A DNA stretch of 22,769 nt from Cloacimonetes bacterium UBA5456 (lineage in GTDB: Bacteria > Cloacimonadota > Cloacimonadia > Cloacimonadales > Cloacimonadaceae): assembly GCA_002427325.1 (NCBI GenBank), contig DIQS01000014.1, positions 489 through 23,257 of the forward strand. The letters are read 5' to 3'. Position numbers and translations under genes: made by a program. Below the pieces are notes generated by a model that was not told the DNA's origin, did not search any database, and saw nothing but the letters and a program-made list of their open reading frames with translations. Shown here piece by piece: positions 6,967 through 15,600 of the stretch; positions within the stretch are counted from its first letter, which is position 1; the number at the start of each line of letters is the position of its first letter.

Positions 6967-9442
6967 TTTCCTTGTTTTCAGTATCTTCGTTTGTGGCTTC
7001 AGCTTCCTCTGCTTCGGGCTCTTCAGCGACTGGCTCCTCGGTTACTTCTTGAAGAGTTTCAGGTTCTTCGCTTACTGCTTCTTCAGCTTCAGGCTGCTCT
7101 GCAACTGCTCCTTCAACCACAGGCTCTTCTGCAACAAGTTCTTCAGCAATCGGTTCTTCAACTACTGTTTCTTCGACTTCAGGCTGTTCCGCGATAGCTT
7201 CTTCAACTACAGGCTCTTCAAGCACAGGTTCTTCAACCGCGGCTTCTTCAAGGATGGCCGGCTCTTGGCTCGGGCTTTCCTCAGAAGCGGGCTTTTCAGT
7301 CTCTTTTGCTTCAGCTTCGGCTTTTGCCTTCTTCTCGGCTGCTTCTCTTTTAGCTTTTGCTTTTTCTTCTGCTGCTGCTTTTGCTTCAGCATCTGCTTTT
7401 GCTTTCTTTTCGGCTGCAAGCTTTTCTTTCTGAAGCTTTTGAGCCTTTCTCTTTTGCATTTCAGCCACTCTGTCCCTCATAAATTGCTCGTGAATAGCAA
7501 TGAAATCTTCCTGGAGTTTGGGGTCTCTGGAGAAGAAGAATGCTTTCACAGAGAGGATGAGACGACGGTTTTCCATGTCGAGCTCAATGACTTTGAGAGG
7601 CAATTCTTCACCAACTTCAAAAGCATCTTCGCTGTGTTCGAGCTTGGGTAAAACGAGGTGAGAGATGGGAATAAATCCTTCAACAACATCTTCGTTCATG
7701 GCGATATCAACCAAGACACCCTTGGGGATGAGTTTGGAGATGGTGCCGATAACCTCAGTATTTACAGGGAGACTGATATTGAGGGATTCCCATGGATCCG
7801 GAGAGAGCTGTTTCACGCCGAGTGCGATTCTGCGCTGGGCTCTATCGATTGAGAGGATGATGCTCTCGATTTCCTGACCTTTGCGGAAAGCTTCGCGAGG
7901 GTGATATATACGCTTTGTCCAACTGATGTCGGAGATGTGTACGAGTCCGTCAATTCCTTCTTCGATTTCGACAAATGCGCCGAAAGCGGTGAGGCTTTTG
8001 ACCTTGCGTTTGAGAACTGTTCCAATCGGATAGCGGTCTTCAATGGTGAGCCAAGGATTAGGGTCCATCTGCTTCATGCCCAAAGAAATGCGCTTGTTCT
8101 CTTTGTCCAATTCCAAAACGATAGCGTTGATAGTATCGCCTGTTTTAACGATCTTGCGAGCGTCGGCAATTCTTTTTGTCCAGCTCATTTCACTGATGTG
8201 AACAAGACCTTCAACACCTGGTTCGAGTTCAACAAAAGCTCCGAAAGACTTTACGCTGACAACTTTGCCGCTTATGCGTCCGCCTTCAGGATATTTGATC
8301 TCAATGTTTTCCCAAGGATGGGGAACCAACTGTTTTAAGCCGAGTGAAATCTTGTTTGTTTCGGTGTCAAAGCTGATGACTTTGACCTTAACTTTGTCGC
8401 CGATCGCGAGCATTTCAGAGGGATGTCCGAGCTTGCCCCAAGACATGTCTGAGAGGTGCAGAAGCCCGTCAATGCCGCCGAGATCGATGAAAGCACCATA
8501 TTGGGTGATGTTTTTCACTTCGCCTTCGAGTTCGGAATCGATCTCGATCTTGCCGATAAGCTCTTCACGTTTTTTGGTGGCCTCAGCTTCGAGAACCGCA
8601 CGGCGAGAAAAGATGATATTGCCTTTGTCCTCATCCATACTGATCACTTTAAACTGCATTTCTTTGTTTAAAAACTGGTCAAGATTAGGGATGGGTTTTA
8701 GTGACATTTGGCTTCCTGGCAAGAATCCTTCGATTCCTAAGACTTCAGCGATCATTCCGCCTTTAACGCGGCGACGAATCGTGCCGTCTAAAGGAGTGCC
8801 GTTTTCGTGTGCAACTTTGATGCGCTCAATGTTTTCTTGATAATCAGCTTTCTTTTTGGAGAGAACCACGCGTCCGTCCCCGCCATCAATCTTGCTGATA
8901 TGAACTTTGATAACACTATCTTTCTCTGGGATGCCGCTATAAGTAAATTCAGAGATGGCGATCAAACCTTCATGTTTGTAGCCAATATCTACTCTCACGT
9001 CTTTGTCGGATACATCGACAACTGTTCCTTCGATGATCTCTCCGACCTTGAAATTTGAAAAAGAATCCTCATACATACTGAGCATTTCTTCATGCTCAAT
9101 TTCTTCTTGAGTCAATTCAACCTTGGCCTCATCGACATCTCCTTCGGGAGCTTCTTCTTTGGCTTCTGCTTCGATGTTTACTTTTTCTTCTTCATCGGTT
9201 TCAGTTTGCTCTGAAGTAGGCTCCTCAAAAACAACGGTTTCAGGCTCGATACTTGCTGTTTCTTCCTCGGGCAGAGCTATTTCTGCTTCCTCGGCAGCGG
9301 CTTCACTTTCGAAGACAATTTCTTCAACGCTTGGCTCATCAACATTTTCGAGCACGGTTTCAACTTCCTTATTTTGCGACATCACGTCATCTCCATCGAC
9401 CTTGGTTTCAGGATTGACTTGGTTTTGATCATGATTTATCAT
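6959..9442 (-). CDS. rpsA: 30S ribosomal protein S1 homologue with long charged extensions
   Basis: An 827-residue protein, much longer than the usual 350-570. Six S1 RNA-binding domains lie at about 130-198, 215-284, 302-371, 387-458, 472-545 and 560-634; domains 3-5 are the most canonical (YGAFIDLGGIDGLLHLSDMSW, FGAFVELEPGVEGLVHISEMSW, FGAFVEIEEGIDGLVHISDISW). S1 binds mRNA and helps the 30S subunit load it. Residues 30-127 are strongly acidic. Residues 655-715 are a Lys/Ala/Glu helix, probably coiled or extended. Residues 727-812 repeat motifs such as EEPVVEE and AEQPEAEE. The start is set by a perfect TAAGGAGG four bases upstream and by a 4-base overlap with ispH. Gene order cmk-ispH-rpsA is widely conserved, and ispH and rpsA are fused in some Clostridia. 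Confidence 0.93.
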   Translation of the reverse strand: MINHDQNQVNPETKVDGDDVMSQNKEVETVLENVDEPSVEEIVFESEAAAEEAEIALPEEETASIEPETVVFEEPTSEQTETDEEEKVNIEAEAKEEAPEGDVDEAKVELTQEEIEHEEMLSMYEDSFSNFKVGEIIEGTVVDVSDKDVRVDIGYKHEGLIAISEFTYSGIPEKDSVIKVHISKIDGGDGRVVLSKKKADYQENIERIKVAHENGTPLDGTIRRRVKGGMIAEVLGIEGFLPGSQMSLKPIPNLDQFLNKEMQFKVISMDEDKGNIIFSRRAVLEAEATKKREELIGKIEIDSELEGEVKNITQYGAFIDLGGIDGLLHLSDMSWGKLGHPSEMLAIGDKVKVKVISFDTETNKISLGLKQLVPHPWENIEIKYPEGGRISGKVVSVKSFGAFVELEPGVEGLVHISEMSWTKRIADARKIVKTGDTINAIVLELDKENKRISLGMKQMDPNPWLTIEDRYPIGTVLKRKVKSLTAFGAFVEIEEGIDGLVHISDISWTKRIYHPREAFRKGQEIESIILSIDRAQRRIALGVKQLSPDPWESLNISLPVNTEVIGTISKLIPKGVLVDIAMNEDVVEGFIPISHLVLPKLEHSEDAFEVGEELPLKVIELDMENRRLILSVKAFFFSRDPKLQEDFIAIHEQFMRDRVAEMQKRKAQKLQKEKLAAEKKAKADAEAKAAAEEKAKAKREAAEKKAKAEAEAKETEKPASEESPSQEPAILEEAAVEEPVLEEPVVEEAIAEQPEVEETVVEEPIAEELVAEEPVVEGAVAEQPEAEEAVSEEPETLQEVTEEPVAEEPEAEEAEATNEDTENKENE
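7007..7264 (-). repeat. Glu/Pro/Val-rich repeat tract in the tail of S1
   Basis: These bases encode S1 residues 727-812, about fifteen loosely repeated 5-7-residue units built on (V/A)EEP(V/I)(V/A)EE. At DNA level GGCTCTTC and GGTTCTTC recur on the plus strand. The tract keeps the frame, which suggests expansion by slippage under selection for an acidic tail. Confidence 0.8.
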
Positions 9443-10323
9443 GATTCCTCCTTAAACAGGGGGATTTCTGAAATGCCGGTGGCATATACACTATCCCCAT
9501 TTATTTTTAATATTTTGTTATATACTTCAATAATGTGTTCCGAAGGCGTGCTGGCACCGGCTGCAATGCCGATGCGTTTTTTGCCTTCAAATTCTTTGCC
9601 GCTGAGCTCTCTGGCTCTTTCAATGTGTATGCTTTGGCAAAATTCAGAACATAGTTGTGCCAACATCTTGGTGTTTGCACTCGTTTTACCGCCGACTATC
9701 AGCATTAAATCACTATCTTTGGCAAGGTCTATACTGGCTTTTTGTCTTTGAGAGGTTGCCAAACAAATAGTATTGAAAACTCGAAGCTCTTGAACATGCG
9801 GTAAAACGATGCAAGCCAATTCTTTGAGTTGGGAAATCTTTTGGGTGGTCTGACTGATGATGCAAAGCTTGGCATGCTCGATCTCGCCGGGGTCTTCGCC
9901 GGGAGCAAAGATGCGAGTGCGTTCATCACCATAACTTTCAATACCCAAAACTTCAGGATGATTTCTATCGCCAAAAATATAAACGGGATAGCCTTCTTTG
10001 TTTGCCTTTTCGATAATATCATGAGTGCGTTTAACATATGGGCAGGTGGCATCAATGATGGTGTTACCTTGCTTTTTAAGCAGTTCGTAGTCCTGTTTTC
10101 TGATGCCGTGAGACCTGATAATAACCGTGCTGTTGTGAAGCTGGTTGATGTCATCCACGACAAAAATGTTTTCTGCTTCCAGTTCCCGAACGTATTCTGG
10201 ATTGTGGATCAATGCACCATAGGTATAGATATTCTCCTCGCCGTAAGCCGCATCCCTTGCCAAATCAATAGCACGGCGTACGCCAAAACAAAATCCGGAG
10301 TGCATGGCTAATCTCACAATCAC
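9439..10323 (-). CDS. ispH: 4-hydroxy-3-methylbut-2-enyl diphosphate reductase
   Basis: A 294-residue enzyme of normal IspH/LytB length. It carries the three Cys that bind the iron-sulfur cluster, C12 (GFCFGVRRA), C94 (DATCPYVKR) and C187 (NTICLATSQRQ), plus substrate residues H41 (LIHNP), H122 and E124 (NHPEV), and the GKTSANT and AGASTPSEH segments. IspH makes IPP and DMAPP from HMBPP, the last step of the MEP isoprenoid pathway, in the cytoplasm. The start is GTG 10323, whose last bases form the stop of cmk (GTGA, 4-base overlap); AAAGGTG lies upstream. Its own stop overlaps rpsA by four bases. An upstream cmk and downstream rpsA suggest a single operon. Confidence 0.97.
   Translation of the reverse strand: MIVRLAMHSGFCFGVRRAIDLARDAAYGEENIYTYGALIHNPEYVRELEAENIFVVDDINQLHNSTVIIRSHGIRKQDYELLKKQGNTIIDATCPYVKRTHDIIEKANKEGYPVYIFGDRNHPEVLGIESYGDERTRIFAPGEDPGEIEHAKLCIISQTTQKISQLKELACIVLPHVQELRVFNTICLATSQRQKASIDLAKDSDLMLIVGGKTSANTKMLAQLCSEFCQSIHIERARELSGKEFEGKKRIGIAAGASTPSEHIIEVYNKILKINGDSVYATGISEIPLFKEES
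9447..9454 (-). promoter_or_regulatory. Consensus ribosome binding site of rpsA
   Basis: TAAGGAGG on the minus strand, four bases before the rpsA ATG and inside the ispH coding end. It is the best Shine-Dalgarno match in the window and shows that S1 is translated by its own strong initiation site, not only by coupling. Confidence 0.85.
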
Positions 10324-10997
10324 TGTGTTTTCACCTTTTTGAGATAGTGAGTATTTAGCAAGTCTATCATCTCTTCAATGTTGAGAGAGCCTGTATCTAT
10401 GTGAATAGAATCCTCTGCTGGAATTAAAGGTGCCAAGGCACGAGAAGAATCGGCTTTATCGCGAGCGATCATCTCGTTTAAAACGTCCTCAATAACGGGG
10501 TTTTCACCACGCATAACCAGTTCGTCGAAGCGTCTTTTTGCCCGAATCTCGGCGGGAGCCACAAAAAAAAACTTGAGGTCTGCATTCGGAAAAACAACCG
10601 TGCCAATATCACGTCCGTCTAAAACTACGCCGCCTTCAACTCCAAGCTTACGTTGAAGTTCAACCATTTTTTGGCGTACGATTGCATGAGCAGAGATGGC
10701 TGAGGCGAGTCCTGAGATTTCGGGCTTGCGAATGGCAGCGGAAACATCGTTCCCATTGAGGAAAATCTTGTTTTCACTTGCATCATACTTGATGGAGATC
10801 CGGATGGCGTCCATGAGTGTTTTTAGGGCAGATTCATCGCTTATGTCTATTCCGGCTTCTTTTGCAGCAAATGCACAAGCTCGATACATAGCACCTGTGT
10901 CTATGTAAACGTATTGAAGCTTGTTCGCAAAAAGCCTTGCCGCCGTGCTCTTGCCGGAGGCTGCGGGACCGTCGATGGCGATGATTAGTTTTCTCAT
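10320..10997 (-). CDS. cmk: Cytidylate kinase
   Basis: The protein is 225 residues from ATG 10997. An in-frame ATG at 11012 would add five residues, but its ATGGAG supplies the GGAG (11010-11007) that lies nine bases before ATG 10997, so the inner start is preferred. Motifs: P-loop GPAASGKST (10-18), YIDTGAMYRA, the CMP-binding region with LDGRDIGTVVFP, and the lid RDKADSSRALAPL. Cmk phosphorylates CMP and dCMP with ATP, feeding CTP for nucleic acids and for CDP-lipid synthesis. It is the first gene of a tight cmk-ispH-rpsA-PAP2 block; the promoter must lie in the 273 bases before it, but I could not define it. Confidence 0.95.
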   Translation of the reverse strand: MRKLIIAIDGPAASGKSTAARLFANKLQYVYIDTGAMYRACAFAAKEAGIDISDESALKTLMDAIRISIKYDASENKIFLNGNDVSAAIRKPEISGLASAISAHAIVRQKMVELQRKLGVEGGVVLDGRDIGTVVFPNADLKFFFVAPAEIRAKRRFDELVMRGENPVIEDVLNEMIARDKADSSRALAPLIPAEDSIHIDTGSLNIEEMIDLLNTHYLKKVKTQ

Positions 10998-11270
10998 ATA
11001 TATAATCTCCATGATACACTTTTCTTCTCCCCCATATATGAGTCAACATCTTTTTTTATTATTTTCTTGATTATTCTTGGCTTAGCTGTGTTTTTATAAA
11101 CATTATTTAGTTTCACTTTAGCTCATGATGATAATTGCAATTTCCTTATCCACTGAAAACAAGGAAGTTATATTGATGATTCATCGATGATTGGTAAAAA
11201 ATAGGTTGACTTTATTTTGTGGTTTTTATTCCATACAGCTAAGAGAAATATTAATTCGAGGTGTATAGCA
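10998..11270. other. Divergent intergenic region between cmk and the unassigned barrel gene
   Basis: AT-rich and free of a credible gene. A TTGACT at 11206-11211 (plus) and a TTGACT at 11046-11041 (minus) look like -35 boxes pointing at each gene, but neither has a good -10 at 16-18 bases. Promoters must be here on logic; I cannot place them firmly. Confidence 0.45.
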
Positions 11271-12608
11271 ATGCATAAGAAAATGATTTTTGTCTTGATG
11301 CTGTTTCCCCTTTTACTCACAGCTCAATCAATACCTTTTAACGTCCGTACCGGTACTAAATTCAGTACTTCGACTATGATCGGCAAGGTTCACGAAGATT
11401 CTATTTCTTACAACCAGCTTAGGGTGATTCAAGAATTTAAGATCAAGAAGTTTTCTTTTGGATTAGACCTTGATTTTTTGTTTAATGAAGATTTCCAACT
11501 CAAAAAAAGCGATTGGGACAGTTTTACAGACTATTTAGACAAAATATATTATCTCAGATATGGAAAAACTGGCGAACCTGTCTATCTGCACTATGGTGGA
11601 TTGCCCAGGATGTCACATGGCAACGGCTTGGTTATGCTCAATTATTCTAACATGATTTTCTATCCTAACTACCGACAGAATGGCATCATACTTGGTAGCA
11701 CTTTAGGTGACTATCCCAAGCCTGATATAACACTTTTTAGCACGAACCTCGCCAAAAACGAAGTTTTGGGTCTAATGGTAAGCGTGCAACCAATCCCCGA
11801 TAATACTGTGAAGATATTGGATCAAGCAAGATTGGGCATGAGCTATTATGTGGATAGAAATCAATATTCCAATCTCAAGCATGTGGTGCCTGATTCGCTA
11901 TATCAAGAGCTTTTTACTTCAAAAAAGGATTCGGCGAACATCATCGGCTTTGAATATAGACAGCCTCTTTTTGCAAAGAATAAAATTAAAGTTGAAACAT
12001 ATTCAGAAATTGCTCATCTCATATCGGGTGGAAGTGCCTATATCCTTCCGGGAATATTTGCAGATTTCGATGTCGTTAAAGTTAATTTGGAATACAGGAT
12101 ACATGGAGATAAGTTTTCCCATATGTATTTTGATCGATATTACGAAGAAGATAGGGTCACGCTTCTTTTTGACGACGATGATCTCCCCTATCTCAAAACC
12201 AAAGAACAAAGCGTGAAGGAAATGAAAGCTTCTTATGGTTTTTATGGCAAAGTCGAAGGGAAAATAGCCAACAAGCTAAAAACAAGCTTTGCTTGGCAAA
12301 ACATGTATGGCGAAGAGCTTAAAACGGGTAAATCAATGTGGTTTGATATCAAGGTAGATACGCAGTATAAAAGATTGGAAAATGTCAAGTTTGCCTATAG
12401 TAAGACAAAAGTGGAAAAGCTGAGATTGGGAGAAATTGCCGTTCCCAGAGCGCATATGAGCATGGAAGCCACTATGAGTGTAAACGAAAAACGCCGCCTC
12501 TTTGTCATCGGGAAATATTCTGAAAAATATAAAGATAAAGAGGGTGGGATCAATTGGTGGAGAGATACCAAACGTTCAGTGTCTGTCGGAGTTAAATACG
12601 TTTTTTAA
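11271..12608 (+). CDS. Predicted outer-membrane beta-barrel protein, no recognised family
   Basis: The protein is 445 residues from ATG 11271. A TTG at 11217 would extend it by 18 residues, but GAGGTG a few bases before ATG 11271 and a proper signal peptide (MHKK plus a hydrophobic stretch ending LLLTAQS) fix the start. The rest lacks helices long enough to cross a membrane. It is rich in alternating aromatic strands with Asp/Asn/Gly turns and ends in SVSVGVKYVF, a classic C-terminal Phe signal for barrel insertion. A notable inner block is GGLPRMSHGNGLVMLNYSNMIFYP (about residues 104-127), which looks conserved in style but is not one I can name. It is transcribed alone, divergent from cmk and convergent with the TamB-like gene, whose stop is 14 bases away. 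Confidence 0.75.
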   Translation: MHKKMIFVLMLFPLLLTAQSIPFNVRTGTKFSTSTMIGKVHEDSISYNQLRVIQEFKIKKFSFGLDLDFLFNEDFQLKKSDWDSFTDYLDKIYYLRYGKTGEPVYLHYGGLPRMSHGNGLVMLNYSNMIFYPNYRQNGIILGSTLGDYPKPDITLFSTNLAKNEVLGLMVSVQPIPDNTVKILDQARLGMSYYVDRNQYSNLKHVVPDSLYQELFTSKKDSANIIGFEYRQPLFAKNKIKVETYSEIAHLISGGSAYILPGIFADFDVVKVNLEYRIHGDKFSHMYFDRYYEEDRVTLLFDDDDLPYLKTKEQSVKEMKASYGFYGKVEGKIANKLKTSFAWQNMYGEELKTGKSMWFDIKVDTQYKRLENVKFAYSKTKVEKLRLGEIAVPRAHMSMEATMSVNEKRRLFVIGKYSEKYKDKEGGINWWRDTKRSVSVGVKYVF

Positions 12609-12620
12609 GTACGCTTAAAA
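12603..12620. terminator. Weak hairpin between convergent genes
   Basis: TTTTAAG (12603-12609) and CTTAAAA (12614-12620) form a 7-bp stem around a TACG loop, overlapping the stop codon of the barrel gene. Only one pair is G-C, so a role as bidirectional terminator is possible but weak. Confidence 0.3.
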
Positions 12621-12622
12621 GA

Positions 12623-15600
12623 TCACAGTCCCCAAAAACGCCAGGATTTTTGGAGCATGACTTCATGCGTGAGGCCGGTGTCTTTCGGGGAATATTTTAT
12701 CGTGTAGCCAAGTCTATATTTCTTGGGCAAGACCACGCGCAATGTTGCATCGTGGGATACCAAAATCTTTGTCTTATTCTGGAGGTCTGTTGCCTCTTGT
12801 AGCGACAAGGTGTAATCGGCAAAGGTGCGATATGCGACATATTTACTCATCGAAACCGAAAGGTTATTGAGGAGAATCGATGAGGAAAATTGACTGATGT
12901 CAGATGTGATGTGTTCTATGTCGTTCTTCTTGCTTCCATCTGGAGAACCTGCACTATATTCAGCAAAAATATTGGTGATGAACCCTGCGTTAATGGAGAA
13001 GCCGTCGAGTTTGAGAGTTCTGCGAAACCAGTTTTCAATCGGGAAAATAAAAGGGCTGAACACAGTTGAATCCAAGTTTCCGCCAATGAGTCCCAAGGCT
13101 TCATCCTGCAAAAGGTGCTGCTTCTGTTCTTCAGGCAGCTCGTCCATGCTCTGATTGTATCTTAGGCGTGAGAGTACCTGAGAGATGTTTTGATCAGAGG
13201 GATTGTCGCTCACCAGGTTGATATTTAGTCTGTCGAAAAAGCTCTTATCATATTCTGGAGTGGAATGAACCGAAAGAGTGATGATGCTGCCATCAGGACT
13301 GCGTTTGTAGAACGATCCGTCAACGCTGAGTATATCCTGTTGATCGATCATGGCGATGGCGATATTATCCACCTCAAAAACAGTGCCAAAGAAGTCAACT
13401 GTGCCTCTTTCTGAGGTGATATTAGCTTCTTTCACGATGAAGCGGTTGCCGTCGTAAAGCAGATGTAGGAAGCCGTCAGGTTCGACGTAGAGGCTGGTGG
13501 GATAGGTTGCATAACGAACATTTTCGCCTATGGTGAGATAGACATCCATGGTGAAAGGCAAAACAAGGGGCTCGCTATCAGGCTTTTTGGGTTTACTCAC
13601 AGACATGATGAGATTGAGCAAGTTGTCTGCTCCCAAGGGGAAGAGAATATCGAGGTTTTCCACCCTCACCTGAGCTTCTATACTCATATCGTCAAAAGGT
13701 CCGCGTATTGTGGCATAACGGCTGTCCTGTCCCTTGATTGAGACATTTGTCAGGGTCTTGGCAGGGGCGATCTCGGGAATGGTCGCTTGGATGCCGGGTT
13801 CATCAATCATTATGCGGAAATATCCCAAATCAAGAAATGAGAGCATGAAGTGATCTGTCGGCTCGGGATCGAAAATGTTGTTCATATAGAGTTTGCCGTT
13901 GCCCATATCGAATTGAGCGCGTTGAATTACCACCCTATTCTCGTCAAAAAAGCCTTTAATCTCGATGTTGCGCATGGGTTCAACTTGGTCTTTGAGTAGG
14001 ATATGCCCGTCATCGATGTCGATGTTTCCACTGTGGACGAAAAATTGTTCATCTTGGGTGCCGATCCTTGCCGTGAGTTTGGAACTGCCTGTGGATTCTC
14101 GAATATAGTCTGTAAGTTCTTTCAGGAAGCTAAATAGCTGTACATCAACGCTTAGATGCAGATTGCGATCGCCTTCATAAAATGTATTTTCAATGATATT
14201 GTAATCCAAAGATCCTCTTGCCCAAGCCTCCAAAAGATTGTCAGCATGAACAAAAAGAGTATCGACAATGAGGGCTTGAGGTTCTTGAGCACCCTTGAGG
14301 ATGATCTTTTGAACGGCATATTCATCGTATTTGATGTCTTGGCCTTGAATATCAGCCCCAAAACTCATCTTTCTTTCATCTTTGTCGAGAGCGTTTTCGA
14401 GAGCAAAACTGAATTTGCCAAAGAATGTCCCGTCTGCCGGGATTTCTTTGAGAAAATCTTGCAATTTTAAGCCGTTCATGAAGGCGTCTGCACTTAGCGA
14501 GATCTCGGGTTTTAGCGAACTTTCGCCCTTTAAAGAGATGAGAGTATGGTTTTTGTCTTTGATATCGCCAGAAAGCTGGATTTTGTTTATATCCCCATCC
14601 AAGTCTAATTCTAAGTCCAGCGGTATAATGCTGATCAAATCTACCTTTCTGAGCTTAATGCTGCCCATGATCTCTTGGGATGAACGCCTGTTGTATTCGG
14701 CAAATAATGTCAGGTTTTCAAAATCTGGGATCATAGAGGCTGCATCGGGATAATATGAAATCAAACTGCGAGAATCCAGGTTTCTAATTGAAAGATCGAA
14801 ATCTAAGTCTTCAATGTCATAGGTGTTTAGCCTGCCTGATAAGTTGATGATATTCGCCAAAGTCAATGAACGGATGTGTAGCATGTTGCTCATGAGATCA
14901 CAATGCAGTGACAGAGGCAGTGGCTGATTGTTAAGCTTACCATCGTCGCAATTAGCTATAACTTTGCCATTTAGGGTCTCATAGTTCAAGTGACCTATTA
15001 AAGACAAAAAGCCCGTGAATGGGTAGCTTTCTCTTATATGCGTGTCTAATCCGGCATTGAACCAAATTGATTTGCCCATCATGATGCAATTGATCTCGCC
15101 GCTGACAAGAGGATCAAACATGGCAATAGAATCTAAGGCATATAACTCACTGACATCTAATTTGTTTAGTAATAAATCCAACACTATGTGCTGATCAAGA
15201 ATATCACCGGCGGCGCTGACAATAACTCCATTTTCGGCCGAGATATCTGCTTCGAAGAGTAAAGACTCATCTGTTGGCATCAGCTTGGCTGTGCCGTTTA
15301 TCCCTTTTATATTAAGCTCGCGGAAGTTAAAATCAATTCCTTCAATCTTCGCGGAAAGTAGCGGATATGGAGCTAAAAGAAGTCCTTCTACCTCCAAGCT
15401 GCCCTGAGCGGAGAGTTCATAATTGTTGCCTTCAGCGATGCTTGTGACTAAGTTTGCAGAGAGCTCTTTTGTCTTTATATTTAACATTGCATTGATATCG
15501 ATAACTTGTTGTTGCCAAAGAGCTTCCTCTATATCCAGCTTTGCCGTCTCTCCATCGAAAGTGGCATAGGCTGTGATATTCTCAAACTCCAAATCTCTGT

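Noticed and set aside
7007..7264. CRISPR-like array
   Set aside because: Repeats are short, degenerate, in frame and code for an acidic tail; no equal spacers.
7207..7419. Minus-strand Lys/Gln-rich frame
   Set aside because: It is a shifted frame through the Lys/Ala-rich segment of S1, with no start signal of its own.
6943..7651. Plus-strand frames rich in Leu/Gln or Phe/Cys
   Set aside because: They are antisense translations of the acidic repeat tail of S1; low-complexity composition mirrors the repeat.
10998..11012. ATG 11012 as the cmk start
   Set aside because: The GGAG formed by this ATGGAG is the ribosome site for ATG 10997, and the family start matches the inner Met.
11206..11237. 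Promoter for the unassigned barrel gene using TTGACT
   Set aside because: No acceptable -10 box at 16-18 bases; kept only as a note in the intergenic entry.
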